Below, piece after piece: positions 8,352-17,800 of a stretch of 64,000 nt of DNA; within the stretch, counting starts at the first letter, position 1; every line of letters begins with the position of its first letter. The notes under the pieces are model-generated. The model searched no databases. It was not told the DNA's origin and worked only from the letters and a program-made list of their open reading frames with translations. A program made the translations under genes and the position numbers. The stretch lies in assembly GCA_034676805.1 (NCBI GenBank), contig JAXDDO010000003.1:62001-126000 (forward strand). The letters run 5' to 3'. The stretch is from PWVB01 sp034676805. GTDB lineage: Bacteria; Chloroflexota; Anaerolineae; B4-G1; SLSP01.

Positions 8352-10008
8352 CGACATTCTGAAGCGACCTGAGTGGTCGATGCACCGCGCTCTGTGGAAG
8401 TCAATGGGTTACAGCGACTACGACCTTGACCGTCCGCTGATCGGCATCGCCAACTCGTGGAATCGTGTCGTGCCTGGACACTACAACCTGAACCTCGTAT
8501 CGGAGTATGTGAAGCAAGGCATCTTCCAGGCCGGTGGCACCCCAGTGGAGTTTGGCGTCATGGCGCCCTGCGATGGCATCGCCCAGGGCCATGCCGGGAT
8601 GCATTACATCCTGCCCAGCCGCGATCTCATCGCCAACGACGTGGAGATGATGGTCCAGGCACACCGGCTCGACGCGATTGTCCTGATCTGTTCGTGCGAC
8701 AAGATCGTACCGGGGATGCTTATGGCGGCTGCCCGGCTCGATCTTCCGGCCATCATCGTCGTCGGAGGACCCATGGAGGGCGGGTGTTCTTTCGACGAAC
8801 GGGCCGCGGACACGACCTCGTTGACGGAAGGGCTCGGCATGCTCAAGGCGGGGACGATCGATGAAGCCACCTACCGCCAACTCGAGGATTGCGCGACCCC
8901 TACCTGCGGGTCGTGTGCCTTCCTCGGCACCGCAAACACGATGTGCTGCGTCGCCGAGGCACTGGGCATGTGCCTCCCGGGAAGCGCCACAATCCCGGCC
9001 ACCTATGCAGCCCGTCTGCGCTCCGCGCAGGCCGCCGGACGGCGCATCGTCGGACTGCTCCAGGATGGCGTCACCGCGCGCCAGATCATCAACCAGCGCA
9101 GCATCGACAACGCCATCCGCCTCAGCACGGCCATCGGCGGTTCGACCAACGTTGCCCTGCACCTTCCGGCCATCGCGTACGAGGCCGGCTGCGAAATGAG
9201 CATGGACCGCTTCGAGGCGCTGTGCCGGACGACTCCGCTCATCGCCCGTATCTTCCCATCTGCAGCGCCCAACGTGCCCGACTTTCACAGCGCCGGTGGC
9301 GTACCGGCCGTGATGAAACAGATTCTACCGCTGCTAGCCGACGATGCCCTCACGGTGAGCGGCGACACAGTGGCGCAGAACGTCGCGGATGCCGCCGACC
9401 CGGACGGAGAGGTGATACGCTCCCTGGCAGATCCCTGGGCCCACGGGGGCGGCATCGCCGTGCTTCGCGGCAACCTGGCACCGGATACGGGCATCACCAA
9501 GCCGGCCGCGATCGCCCCCCAGATGCACAGCTTCACCGGCAAGGCGCACTGCTTCGACTCCGAGGAACAAGCCAACGCGGCCATTCTCGAGGGGCGAATC
9601 GCGGAAGGCGAGGTGGTCGTGATCCGCTATGAGGGGCCCAAGGGTGGGCCCGGTATGCGCGAGATGTACATCGCGATGAAGCTCCTCTACGGGCGAGGCT
9701 TGGCGCTCAAGACGGCGGTCGTGACAGATGGGCGCTTCTCCGGGACCAACAACGGCTGCTTCGTCGGCCACGTCTCGCCTGAGGCAGCCGAGGGCGGCCC
9801 GCTCGCGGCCGTCGAAGACGGCGACACGATCACGATCGACATCCCCAATCGGCGCCTTCACCTGCACGTTCCGGACAACGTCATCGCTGCGCGCCTCGCG
9901 GCGTGGCAACGCCCAGCGCCGAAGTTTAGGCGCGGCTATCTGGCGCTCTATGCCCAGCTTGCCGCTTCGGCCAGCCGCGGCGCCATCATCGAGCACAAAC
10001 TCGGTTAG
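8335..10008 (+). CDS. IlvD/Edd family dehydratase (dihydroxy-acid or sugar-acid dehydratase)
   Basis: 557-residue member of the IlvD/Edd family of Fe-S dehydratases, full length for the family. Conserved cysteine regions are present: VLICSCDKIVPGM, and CATPTCGSCAFLGTANTM. The C-terminal VTDGRFSGTNNG segment contains the active-site serine of the family. GGAGG at 8325-8329 supports the ATG at 8335 (ATG at 8332 is also possible). Members include IlvD, Edd and several aldonate dehydratases; substrate cannot be assigned. It lies between the two pieces of a diol dehydratase in a beta-glucosidase operon, so a sugar acid is more likely than a role in valine synthesis. No other ilv gene is nearby. 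Confidence 0.88.
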   Translation: MTLRSSDILKRPEWSMHRALWKSMGYSDYDLDRPLIGIANSWNRVVPGHYNLNLVSEYVKQGIFQAGGTPVEFGVMAPCDGIAQGHAGMHYILPSRDLIANDVEMMVQAHRLDAIVLICSCDKIVPGMLMAAARLDLPAIIVVGGPMEGGCSFDERAADTTSLTEGLGMLKAGTIDEATYRQLEDCATPTCGSCAFLGTANTMCCVAEALGMCLPGSATIPATYAARLRSAQAAGRRIVGLLQDGVTARQIINQRSIDNAIRLSTAIGGSTNVALHLPAIAYEAGCEMSMDRFEALCRTTPLIARIFPSAAPNVPDFHSAGGVPAVMKQILPLLADDALTVSGDTVAQNVADAADPDGEVIRSLADPWAHGGGIAVLRGNLAPDTGITKPAAIAPQMHSFTGKAHCFDSEEQANAAILEGRIAEGEVVVIRYEGPKGGPGMREMYIAMKLLYGRGLALKTAVVTDGRFSGTNNGCFVGHVSPEAAEGGPLAAVEDGDTITIDIPNRRLHLHVPDNVIAARLAAWQRPAPKFRRGYLALYAQLAASASRGAIIEHKLG

Positions 10009-10021
10009 GGCCACGCCGGCA

Positions 10022-10399
10022 ATGTCCGACAGAGAACGTCAAATCTGTACTCTGAGCGGCCGCGCGCTCGACGAGCTCACCCTCGATGCGGTGCTGTCTG
10101 GGACGTTGGGCGAGGAGGACTTCCGAATCAGTCCAGAGACCCTGCGCCACCAAGCCACCGTGGCCGAGGGGGCTGGCTATCCGGAGTTGGGCGCGAACCT
10201 GCGCCGGGCGGCCGAGTTGACCGGCCTCTCGAACCGGGAGGTCCTTGAGATCTACACTCTGCTGCGCCCGGGACGAACCTCATACGATGCGCTCGTAGCG
10301 CTGGCCGACCGCCTCGAACGCGAACTGGACGCTCCCCTCACCGGTGCCCTCGTTCGCGAGGCGGCCGAGGCATACCGCCAACGCGGGCTTATCGACTAG
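10022..10399 (+). CDS. Diol dehydratase small subunit (PduE-type)
   Basis: 125-residue protein matching the diol/glycerol dehydratase small subunit: LSGRALDELTLDAVLSG, DFRISPETLRHQATVAE and the C-terminal LLRPGRTSYDAL motif. It completes the dehydratase encoded by the fused large/medium gene at 6042-8351, from which it is separated by the IlvD/Edd gene. The ATG at 10022 lies 13 bases after the previous stop, so translation is probably coupled. The longer frame that overlaps the IlvD/Edd gene from 9728 has no family support upstream of this start. Confidence 0.9.
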   Translation: MSDRERQICTLSGRALDELTLDAVLSGTLGEEDFRISPETLRHQATVAEGAGYPELGANLRRAAELTGLSNREVLEIYTLLRPGRTSYDALVALADRLERELDAPLTGALVREAAEAYRQRGLID

Positions 10400-10474
10400 C
10401 GCCTCTCAAGCGCGAGGGGGGCAGCATCCATTGCGGCATGACCAGACGCCGGAGTGTACGGAATGTCGCTCTGA

Positions 10475-10524
10475 CCAAACACACGGTGACAGGCTTCCAG
10501 CGAGGCCGGTCACCGTGTGTTTGG
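10475..10524. terminator. Strong bidirectional hairpin between convergent operons
   Basis: Perfect 16-bp inverted repeat: CCAAACACACGGTGAC (10475-10490) and GTCACCGTGTGTTTGG (10509-10524), with an 18-nt loop. It lies 75 bases after the small-subunit stop and ends six bases before the stop of the leftward kinase/pyrophosphorylase gene. No long T tract follows on either strand. Its position suggests a shared terminator. Confidence 0.7.
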
Positions 10525-10529
10525 ATCGA

Positions 10530-13500
10530 TCAGGACCACTCGCAGAGTGTTGCCACCTGGGCAGCCGACCCATCGCGTAGCCAGCCGTCAAGCTGGGCTT
10601 GCTCCTTCAGTTGCTGCCCGCGAACCCGGTCGACAACCACGAAGCGGCAGGACATCTCGGAGAGTGCCGTCATATCGCCCCACAGCTTCTCAAACTGCGC
10701 CACCGGGTAGACGTCCTCTTGCCCGTGTCCCCAACGCTTCTTGACGTCCTTCAAAGTCACGTAGGTCGGCATTCGAGATGCCAGGTTCCGCACTGCTGCC
10801 GCGATCTTCTCGGGGTTGTCCAGGTTGCTGCGCGTCAGTCCGAACGTCGCGAGGAGTCCGTCGATGTCGATCCACATCGTGTTGGTGTTGTAGTAGGATA
10901 GGCCGAACTCATCCTCTTCACGAGGTAACGCCATTCCCTCGATCAGGCGTAGCGCACCGTCCACCCTCGCCAGTCCTCCACCCCGGTCCTCGACGCGACG
11001 AGTGATGACCTCAACCGTCATCGTCGCGCTCGACGCAAGGTGCGCCCCCAGCACCAGCGGCGAGACGTCGGCCCCCACCGTATCAATGTTGTGCATCATC
11101 AAGACCTGCAAGTTTGGGCGCTCCGCGAGCAACCGGGCCAGGACGCCATTCTTTAGCAGGTTGGGAATCTCGAACCAATGCCCCACGGGATGCAGGCACT
11201 GAAGCGGCACGTTGTCACGGTAGTCCGAGCCCTCCCCCATCTGCTGGGCCCAACCAATCAGGGCCGCGTGAAGGCTGTCGCGTACTTTCTGCGCCTGCTC
11301 ATCGAGGATCTGCTGGGGCATCTCTTCCCAGGCGAACCTGAGATCGCGCGCCATCGGGATCAGGCGCAGCCCCACCGTACGTCCCGAGGACAGCACAAGT
11401 GGCCCCGGGTACCGGTAGTTGTCCCGGTTGGCCAGAAAGGACTGGATCGGGTCGTGCGTGAGATAGCTCGTTGTGATAACGTGAGGGAGCGGGGCGCCCA
11501 CCGCCCGCCCAACACGGCGGCTCTTGGCCAGGTGCACCTCGATGAACGACCGGTGCACGCCATCGAACTTGCAGAACGGATGCAACGCCTTAACAACACC
11601 GGCACCGTGCGTCCAGCGACTCCCCACTCCGGCTGCCAGCGAGACAACTGCTACGCGCCCACCTTTAAGGGCCTCTGTGCCCAGCGCCTCGAGCGCCGCC
11701 CGATCTCGCGGCAACAGATCGGCGCCAGACTGCGTCATCAGGTTGGTCACGTCACCTGGCGCGACGTCGCGGATCTCGGTACTCGCCGGCAGGCGATTCT
11801 GCGCCAGCCCGATGCGACCGCTATGCAGATCGGCCCGAATCTGTTCGTGCTGGATGCGGTCGAAACCCAACTCGTCCAGCAGACTGTCCAACGTCACGCC
11901 TCCGGAACCATCCCGATCAGGCCGGGGCAGCAGCTGATCGAACAGCGTCTGAACCATGCCTGAGAGGGAGGGATCGGTGCGGCAGAGCGCACCGAAAGCA
12001 TCCAGTTCGGCCCGGCGCACTGGGGACAACTCATGACGGCCGCGGCGTACCAGATCGGGGACCACCAGTGTGTAGTACCCTGGTGGCATCATGGCCAGAG
12101 CGCTCTCACTGGCCTGCGGCCTAGTGGCCTCACCATCGAGCAGCACCGCATAGGTGCCATGCTGGTTGATTGCGAAGTCATAGACCACGGGGTCCATCGC
12201 GAATGGCAGGGCATGCTCCAATTCTGTCTTTGCCCGCCGCATAGTTGTAAGGAGCCGTTCCTGAGCCTCCGCTTTTCGGCGAGGGTTGAAGATGAACCCC
12301 TCACCGCCCCCAGACATCCCGCCTAGCATCCAGAAGCCCCAGAAGTCTTCCCCGAACTGGTCGCGCACCTGCTGAATCAGCGTAACGGTATACATGTTGT
12401 TAGCCCAGGGGATGATCGTCTCGATCGGGCCCAGGAAATTGCGCGTCGTGGCATCGCCGATGGCGGAGATGTCACCGTGCTTGAGTAACTCGACGATCTG
12501 GTCAAAGATGCCCATCGCCCTAATGCGCGCCTGCCACTCAGCAGAAGAGCGCAGCAGGTACTTCTCAGTGACCATCTCCAGAATCGGGCCCACATCCTGC
12601 GCCATACCGCCATGGACCAGAACGAGGCTGTTCTGAAGTTGCTCGCGCGTTGCCTGGCTTACCTCTTCCGTCGTCAGGATGTGGTGCCCCGGCAGAAGGC
12701 GCCCCCGGCTTACGCCGAACTCCGGATCGCCAGGTCCGGCAAGCTCCCCTGTAATCAGCTTCATTCCCGGCCACACGCCCCCCGAGTCCTGCCAGCCGCC
12801 CCCCGAACCGGCAAGCCACTCGCCCAAGATGGCACGCGCCGCGACAAGACGCCGCTCGTGCTCTTCCAGCACCCCGGTGAGGGCATGTGTCTGACCCGTA
12901 GCCCGCATACACACCGCGATGAGACAGGCCAGCAGACTGGTCGACACAGCCAGGCGTGACCCCTTCGGGATATCGTTGACCTTGGACACGACCTCGAGTC
13001 CCCGTCCTGGACCGACCAGGCGCGTAAGCAGATCGGCCAGCTGCGCGCCCGAGCCCTCCATAGCCGGCGGGACAATGCCAGAAGCGATCACCGCTGCCTT
13101 CAGCAGGCCCAGGTAGTCGCGCGCGTAGTCGAACACCTCGGCCAGGTCGCGTACCTCGGCGCGCGCGGCGAGATCCACGCTTGCGAAGCGCAATACCGGT
13201 GCATCGATGACCCGCAGATAGGCCTCTACCGGCGGTCGGGGGAAAGCGTCGCGTCCGTGGATGCCCAGATCGATCGACACATTGAGGACACGCGCCCCCT
13301 CGGGAAAGTCCATGCCGAGGAAGAAGATATCGCTCCAACCACTGTGGCTCAAGTCCATTCGTACGGGCGTCGTTTCACGGAGGATCGGATAGAGACCGCC
13401 GGCAGTGAGGCGCAGCAGTTCGGGCCGCAGGCGCAACGGCTGGTCAGCAGGATGCCCGACCCGAAACATCCACTGATTGCCCTTGACCGACCGTACACTA

Positions 13501-13907
13501 CGCCGCACTTGATCGGCCAGGGTCTGGAACCCCAGGCGATGGTAGGCCTCGGCCAACGCACTGGACGTCCCCTCATTGACGCCCTCGACCGACTGGGCTT
13601 CGAGGAACGCGCTGACCGCTTCCTCGAAGCGCCTCTGCAGAAGATGCTCGTAGCCGTGGTAGGGAATCAGGCCGCGCGCACGCATCCCTTCCCTTCGAGG
13701 CAGATGGAAGCGGTGAATGGCGTAGAGGAAGAATAGCGCTCTCACCCGCTCGTAGAGGTTATCGCTACGCCGCCGGAACAACTCAAGCGCACTACACTCC
13801 CCCAGCAACTCAGCGAGGCTCAGGTGCTCACAGATATCGTCCAGCGACCGGTTCCGAACCGCCGGATCACTTGACACAATGAGATCGACTAGCCTGCTAC
13901 CACCCAT
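10530..13907 (-). CDS. GHMP sugar kinase fused to UDPGP-type sugar-1-phosphate nucleotidyltransferase
   Basis: 1125-residue bifunctional protein. Residues 1-170 are helical and TPR-like. Residues about 180-590 resemble the kinase half of bacterial FKP: PVRMDLSHSGWSD (181-193), the ATP loop NDIPKGSRLAVSTSL (311-325), GGGWQDSGG (369-377) and GGMSGGGEGF (529-538). Residues about 735-1125 resemble UTP-sugar-1-phosphate uridylyltransferases of the eukaryotic UDPGP fold, with SLAAGVGSRW (756-765), Lys773 and NIDTVGADVSP. FKP has the same activities in the opposite order. The predicted role is sugar to sugar-1-phosphate to NDP-sugar; the sugar is unknown. The loop has Arg-Leu-Ala where fucokinases have Gly-Leu-Gly, so activity needs testing. 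Starts 2 bases after the GalU-like gene, and is last in the unit. Confidence 0.75.
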   Translation of the reverse strand: MGGSRLVDLIVSSDPAVRNRSLDDICEHLSLAELLGECSALELFRRRSDNLYERVRALFFLYAIHRFHLPRREGMRARGLIPYHGYEHLLQRRFEEAVSAFLEAQSVEGVNEGTSSALAEAYHRLGFQTLADQVRRSVRSVKGNQWMFRVGHPADQPLRLRPELLRLTAGGLYPILRETTPVRMDLSHSGWSDIFFLGMDFPEGARVLNVSIDLGIHGRDAFPRPPVEAYLRVIDAPVLRFASVDLAARAEVRDLAEVFDYARDYLGLLKAAVIASGIVPPAMEGSGAQLADLLTRLVGPGRGLEVVSKVNDIPKGSRLAVSTSLLACLIAVCMRATGQTHALTGVLEEHERRLVAARAILGEWLAGSGGGWQDSGGVWPGMKLITGELAGPGDPEFGVSRGRLLPGHHILTTEEVSQATREQLQNSLVLVHGGMAQDVGPILEMVTEKYLLRSSAEWQARIRAMGIFDQIVELLKHGDISAIGDATTRNFLGPIETIIPWANNMYTVTLIQQVRDQFGEDFWGFWMLGGMSGGGEGFIFNPRRKAEAQERLLTTMRRAKTELEHALPFAMDPVVYDFAINQHGTYAVLLDGEATRPQASESALAMMPPGYYTLVVPDLVRRGRHELSPVRRAELDAFGALCRTDPSLSGMVQTLFDQLLPRPDRDGSGGVTLDSLLDELGFDRIQHEQIRADLHSGRIGLAQNRLPASTEIRDVAPGDVTNLMTQSGADLLPRDRAALEALGTEALKGGRVAVVSLAAGVGSRWTHGAGVVKALHPFCKFDGVHRSFIEVHLAKSRRVGRAVGAPLPHVITTSYLTHDPIQSFLANRDNYRYPGPLVLSSGRTVGLRLIPMARDLRFAWEEMPQQILDEQAQKVRDSLHAALIGWAQQMGEGSDYRDNVPLQCLHPVGHWFEIPNLLKNGVLARLLAERPNLQVLMMHNIDTVGADVSPLVLGAHLASSATMTVEVITRRVEDRGGGLARVDGALRLIEGMALPREEDEFGLSYYNTNTMWIDIDGLLATFGLTRSNLDNPEKIAAAVRNLASRMPTYVTLKDVKKRWGHGQEDVYPVAQFEKLWGDMTALSEMSCRFVVVDRVRGQQLKEQAQLDGWLRDGSAAQVATLCEWS

Positions 13908-13909
13908 CG

Positions 13910-14806
13910 TTAGCTCCTGGCTGCTTCGTGGTCGATCCCGTCGCGCCCTACTTCGCGCGTTGCCAGGAGCTCGACGAGGCGCGCCAGCACTTCGTCCCGA
14001 TCGCGCCCGTTGAGCGCCAGCGCCAACTGCGCCATCAAGAGCCCATACTTCACCCCCACATCGTAGCGCTGCGCACGCTCCTCCATGGCGAGATACTTCT
14101 CACGACCGGCCAGTTGGGCCAGTGCATCTGAGAGTGTGACCCTCCCGCCGGCAGCCGGGCCGTGCCCCTCGCTGACGTCCACCTGTTGGGCCAATATCCC
14201 CATGACCGTGGGAGTCAGGACGTGCATCCCAAAGAAGCAGAGGTAATGGCCCGCCCGCAGGCCCGGTACGATCAACCTAAGCTCGGCCTCGGTTGGCGTG
14301 GGCTTCTCGATCACGGTCTCCACCACGTACAGCGACTTCTGCCCGTGGATACGGCGGCCACCAACAGCCCCATAGTAAGGGAGAAGCGTCTCCCGCGTCG
14401 GCTGAACCGACGACACCGCGCACGCCTCAGCCTGAGCTGTGGCCACCAGCCTTCGGGCGCAGGTCCGTTCCTCCCGGCTGACGTAGAGATGGTCACCGAC
14501 CAGGTGCAGAAACGCGTCATCGCCCACAAAGTCTCGAGCACAGTAGACCGCGTGTCCGTAGCCCAACGGACGATCCTGAGAGATGAACTGGATGCTGCCC
14601 CGGTGGTTTCCCACGACCTCAGCATACGGCGCCTCATCGCCCGGGGCTACGATCACAGCTACTTCACCTACACCGGCGCTCATGACCTCTTCTACCAGGA
14701 TTCTCAGCACCGATTTCTCCGTGCCGTCCCGATCGATCAGAGTCTGCAGGGGCAGCGTCCGCTGATTCCGACCAGCGGCAGTGATCACCGCTTTGCTGAT
14801 TCGCAT
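13910..14806 (-). CDS. GalU-like nucleotidyltransferase with altered signature
   Basis: 298-residue protein of the GalU/RfbA nucleotidyltransferase fold. The N terminus reads AVITAAGRNQRTLPLQTLID; GalU proteins have a GxGTRxLPxTK pattern, so the arginine and LP are kept but the lysine after it is not. Later segments fit the family: QDRPLGYGHAVYCAR, FLHLVGDHLY (Asp near 103, metal region), VIEKPTPTEAELRL and YDVGVKYGLLMA. It ends two bases before the kinase/pyrophosphorylase start, which indicates coupled translation, and starts 52 bases after the CHAT gene. It may form or regulate an NDP-sugar made with its neighbour; it may equally be an inactive or differently specific relative. Confidence 0.75.
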   Translation of the reverse strand: MRISKAVITAAGRNQRTLPLQTLIDRDGTEKSVLRILVEEVMSAGVGEVAVIVAPGDEAPYAEVVGNHRGSIQFISQDRPLGYGHAVYCARDFVGDDAFLHLVGDHLYVSREERTCARRLVATAQAEACAVSSVQPTRETLLPYYGAVGGRRIHGQKSLYVVETVIEKPTPTEAELRLIVPGLRAGHYLCFFGMHVLTPTVMGILAQQVDVSEGHGPAAGGRVTLSDALAQLAGREKYLAMEERAQRYDVGVKYGLLMAQLALALNGRDRDEVLARLVELLATREVGRDGIDHEAARS

Positions 14807-14858
14807 ATGTCATGGCCTCCCAGACCTCGTCTATTCATGGCCCAACAGGCAGGGCTGA

Positions 14859-17800
14859 CTAGTCACCCGCACGCCTCTCCTCGCGCCAGATAATCTCCTC
14901 ACTCGTCCAGTAGAATACTCTGTCCATATCGGGGGGCCAACTTCCCGGGCGTTGGCGCAACCGCTCCAGCGTTCCCATATCACCGACGAAACGGAGGGCC
15001 TCCAGGGCCTGCCTCTGGAGGTAGAGAAGGTCGGACGCCTCCACCGTCGCGGGCAAACTGAACCGCGCGAGGTCTCCCAAAGCCAGATCTTCAGCGGCCT
15101 CGCGGGATGAAGCGTCCCCCAACCATCCCAACGACTGGACCGCCAGCCCGACCAAGTTGACGTCATCTTCACCAAACAGACACCGGCGCAGAAATGCAAC
15201 AACCCGGTCGTCGTGCGCCCGAACCCGTCCGGCAAGGTAGATGACGTGTGGATACCAAGCCCGAACGTCCTCACACACAGCTGAACCCAGATCCGTCGAC
15301 TTACATATGTCAGGGTCCAGTATCGGCAGAATGACGCGGTGCACCACCATGCCGGCATCGATCAGCGTCAACGCGGTTGTCAGATTCTGACGTGTTTCGG
15401 GTCTGGAATCTGGGTAGAAGAACAACTGTGCCAGAACGTCGAACGCAGTGAGGGTCTGAAGGGCAGCGAGCGCTAACGCGGCAACCGCCTGCACCCCCGA
15501 AGCCGCAGCCGAGGGCGCGTCCAGGTCTACCACGCGCTGAACAAGCGCCATCACGTCATTAGCGAACCATTCTGTCAGCACGTCGACGAGGTCTGGATCG
15601 GTTAGCTCATCGAAGGGAGGCTCCACCAGGTGGCCCAACGCCTCAAGGGCCGCAAGCCGCACATCGCTGGCCTCGAAATCCTGCCTGCCATCCACAGCTT
15701 GAACGGGCTGCAGGACGATGCTTGCCAAACCGGCAATGGCATCGGGATGGCAAATCCGTCCCAGCGCCGCTACGTGCTCGGCGCGGCGCCATACGCGCGG
15801 CTCGCGCACGCTATCGAGCTGGTAGATCAGCGCACGCGCGATGTGATCGACCAGGATGGGATCAACATGCTCCACCCCTAACTGCTGGACCATTCTGGCG
15901 CCAAGCAGCACCTCGTCATCGCCGGGCTCAGCGCCATAGAGTACCCGTCGCACGATCTCCTCGGGACGAGGCGCCATGCTGCACAGGAAGAGCAGCGCGT
16001 CCTGCCACCAGTAGAGCCGGGTCCGCCGTCGCAGCGTCGCGCAGATGTCGTCCAGTTCCTGCGCCTGCTGCGTGTGGTGGGCCAACGCTCGCGCGCAACA
16101 GAAGGCCTGGATCGCGGCTCGCGCGAAACTGACATGGTCGTCGCCTGTCGGTATGAGGATGGCGCGGTCAGTTAGCTCACGGTAGAGCGCCTCCAGGCTG
16201 TAATCACGCCCGCCGCGGGTTGCCTGCATCGTGGCGAAAACCTCATCTGTCGGGAGCGCGCGGCGCTGCGTCGAGTGAAGTGCCCAAGCCAGCGCATCGA
16301 GTGTCTCCATCACGCGCGCCCGCATACCCGGATCGTCGCTGATGGCCTCGACATCCCCGGCAAGCAGGCCATCGACAACCGAGAGCCGTGACTCCGGGTA
16401 GAGCCCTCGATGAGCCAGGCCAAGTAGCCGGTCGAGCAGCCACGGCTGCGCCGCCAGGTCGAGGGCTTCCGCATCCACGAGCGCTTGATAGAGCCTCGAA
16501 CCTACATGGCCCTGACGACTCAGATACCAGCTAATGGTCGCCTGGGACAACGGCAGGATATCGAAAGCGTCGGTGAACGCCAGATCATTGAGATCCTCGG
16601 ATCGCCCCTGCCACGCGATGACGCACTGGTGTCTGGGGAAAGCCCGCGTAAGGGCATTGACCGCCACGATCAGGCTACGCCTGGCTCGCTGTGGTAGCGC
16701 TTCGACGCCATCGAGAAGCAGCCGGAAGACCGGCCCCTGCTCGGAATGCCATAGCGTCCGCAACTGGTCGGTCGCCGCTTCAGGCCAGAACGCTCGCAGG
16801 TGAGCAAAGACCAGCCGCTCCAGATCTGCAGGTGCTTCTACCTGCGCACCAAGGGTTGAGAAATCCAGCAACACCGGGACGATGCACGCGAGGGCGCCGC
16901 TCTCCAGTGAGTCCAAGGCCGCAAGCCGCCCGATGCGTCGCAGAAGATACGACTTGCCCATGCCTGCCCCGCTCCTCAACACCACGACACGCCGCTCCGT
17001 TACCACGCCCCGGACTGGCGATCCCATCAGATCATCCACCGCGTCGATAGCGTCTCGCGAGGCGGCGCGAAGCATGCTGTGATCCCCATCGGGCAGGTCA
17101 ATAGCGAATCCTGGCACCGATCGACCGCTATCGGCAGCCTGCCTGCCGGTCTGGAGTACAACCTCCAACGGAATGTACGCTGCGTCGGTGGGCAATGGGT
17201 TGAGGTCGGGCGATGCGCTCAGATTCCGTAGGAGAGTCCGTAGAGGATCGCCACGGAACAGCCGCACGTCTCGCCGCGACGACACGAGCATAGGCACCGA
17301 CCAGTCGACGGCATGATCTTGGTAGACGAGAAGGCGGGCTTGGCTAAGCGCGCGATCGGCCAGGCCATGCTCTAGCAGACCACGGTAGAAGGCACCGTTT
17401 AGCGCACGAGCGACCGTCATAGAGATGCCGTCTTGCATGGCGACCACGGCAGCCACACCGTCGGCCACAAGGCTGGGCGCGAGCCCCACAAAAGCATTCC
17501 CGCGGCTGACATCGCGTCGCGCGCTATCACAGGCCGCAAGGAAAACCAGGGCTGGCTGCTCACTGAGTGCCCCTACCCCGGCCGCAAACTCAGGACCACG
17601 GACCAGGCACAGCCCGCCGTCGGCCCCCTCCAGCAGCAGAATCGGAGTCTGGTCAGGCCCGCCGAACCGACCGTGAGCCAGTAGGTGCAGGATGTGATAG
17701 CCGCCGGCCTCATTGAGGGCAGCCAAGACGCGTTCCAGGGTCGTGGCACCTTCGCGCACCACCCAACCGACATCCTTGACATCACCGCCGGCTTCGGGTG

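Noticed and set aside
8335..10008. ilvD of branched-chain amino acid synthesis
   Set aside because: Family is right, but the location inside a diol dehydratase/glycosidase operon and lack of other ilv genes argue against it.
13910..14806. Ordinary housekeeping galU
   Set aside because: The signature lysine and GxGTR pattern are altered and it is coupled to an unusual kinase/pyrophosphorylase gene.
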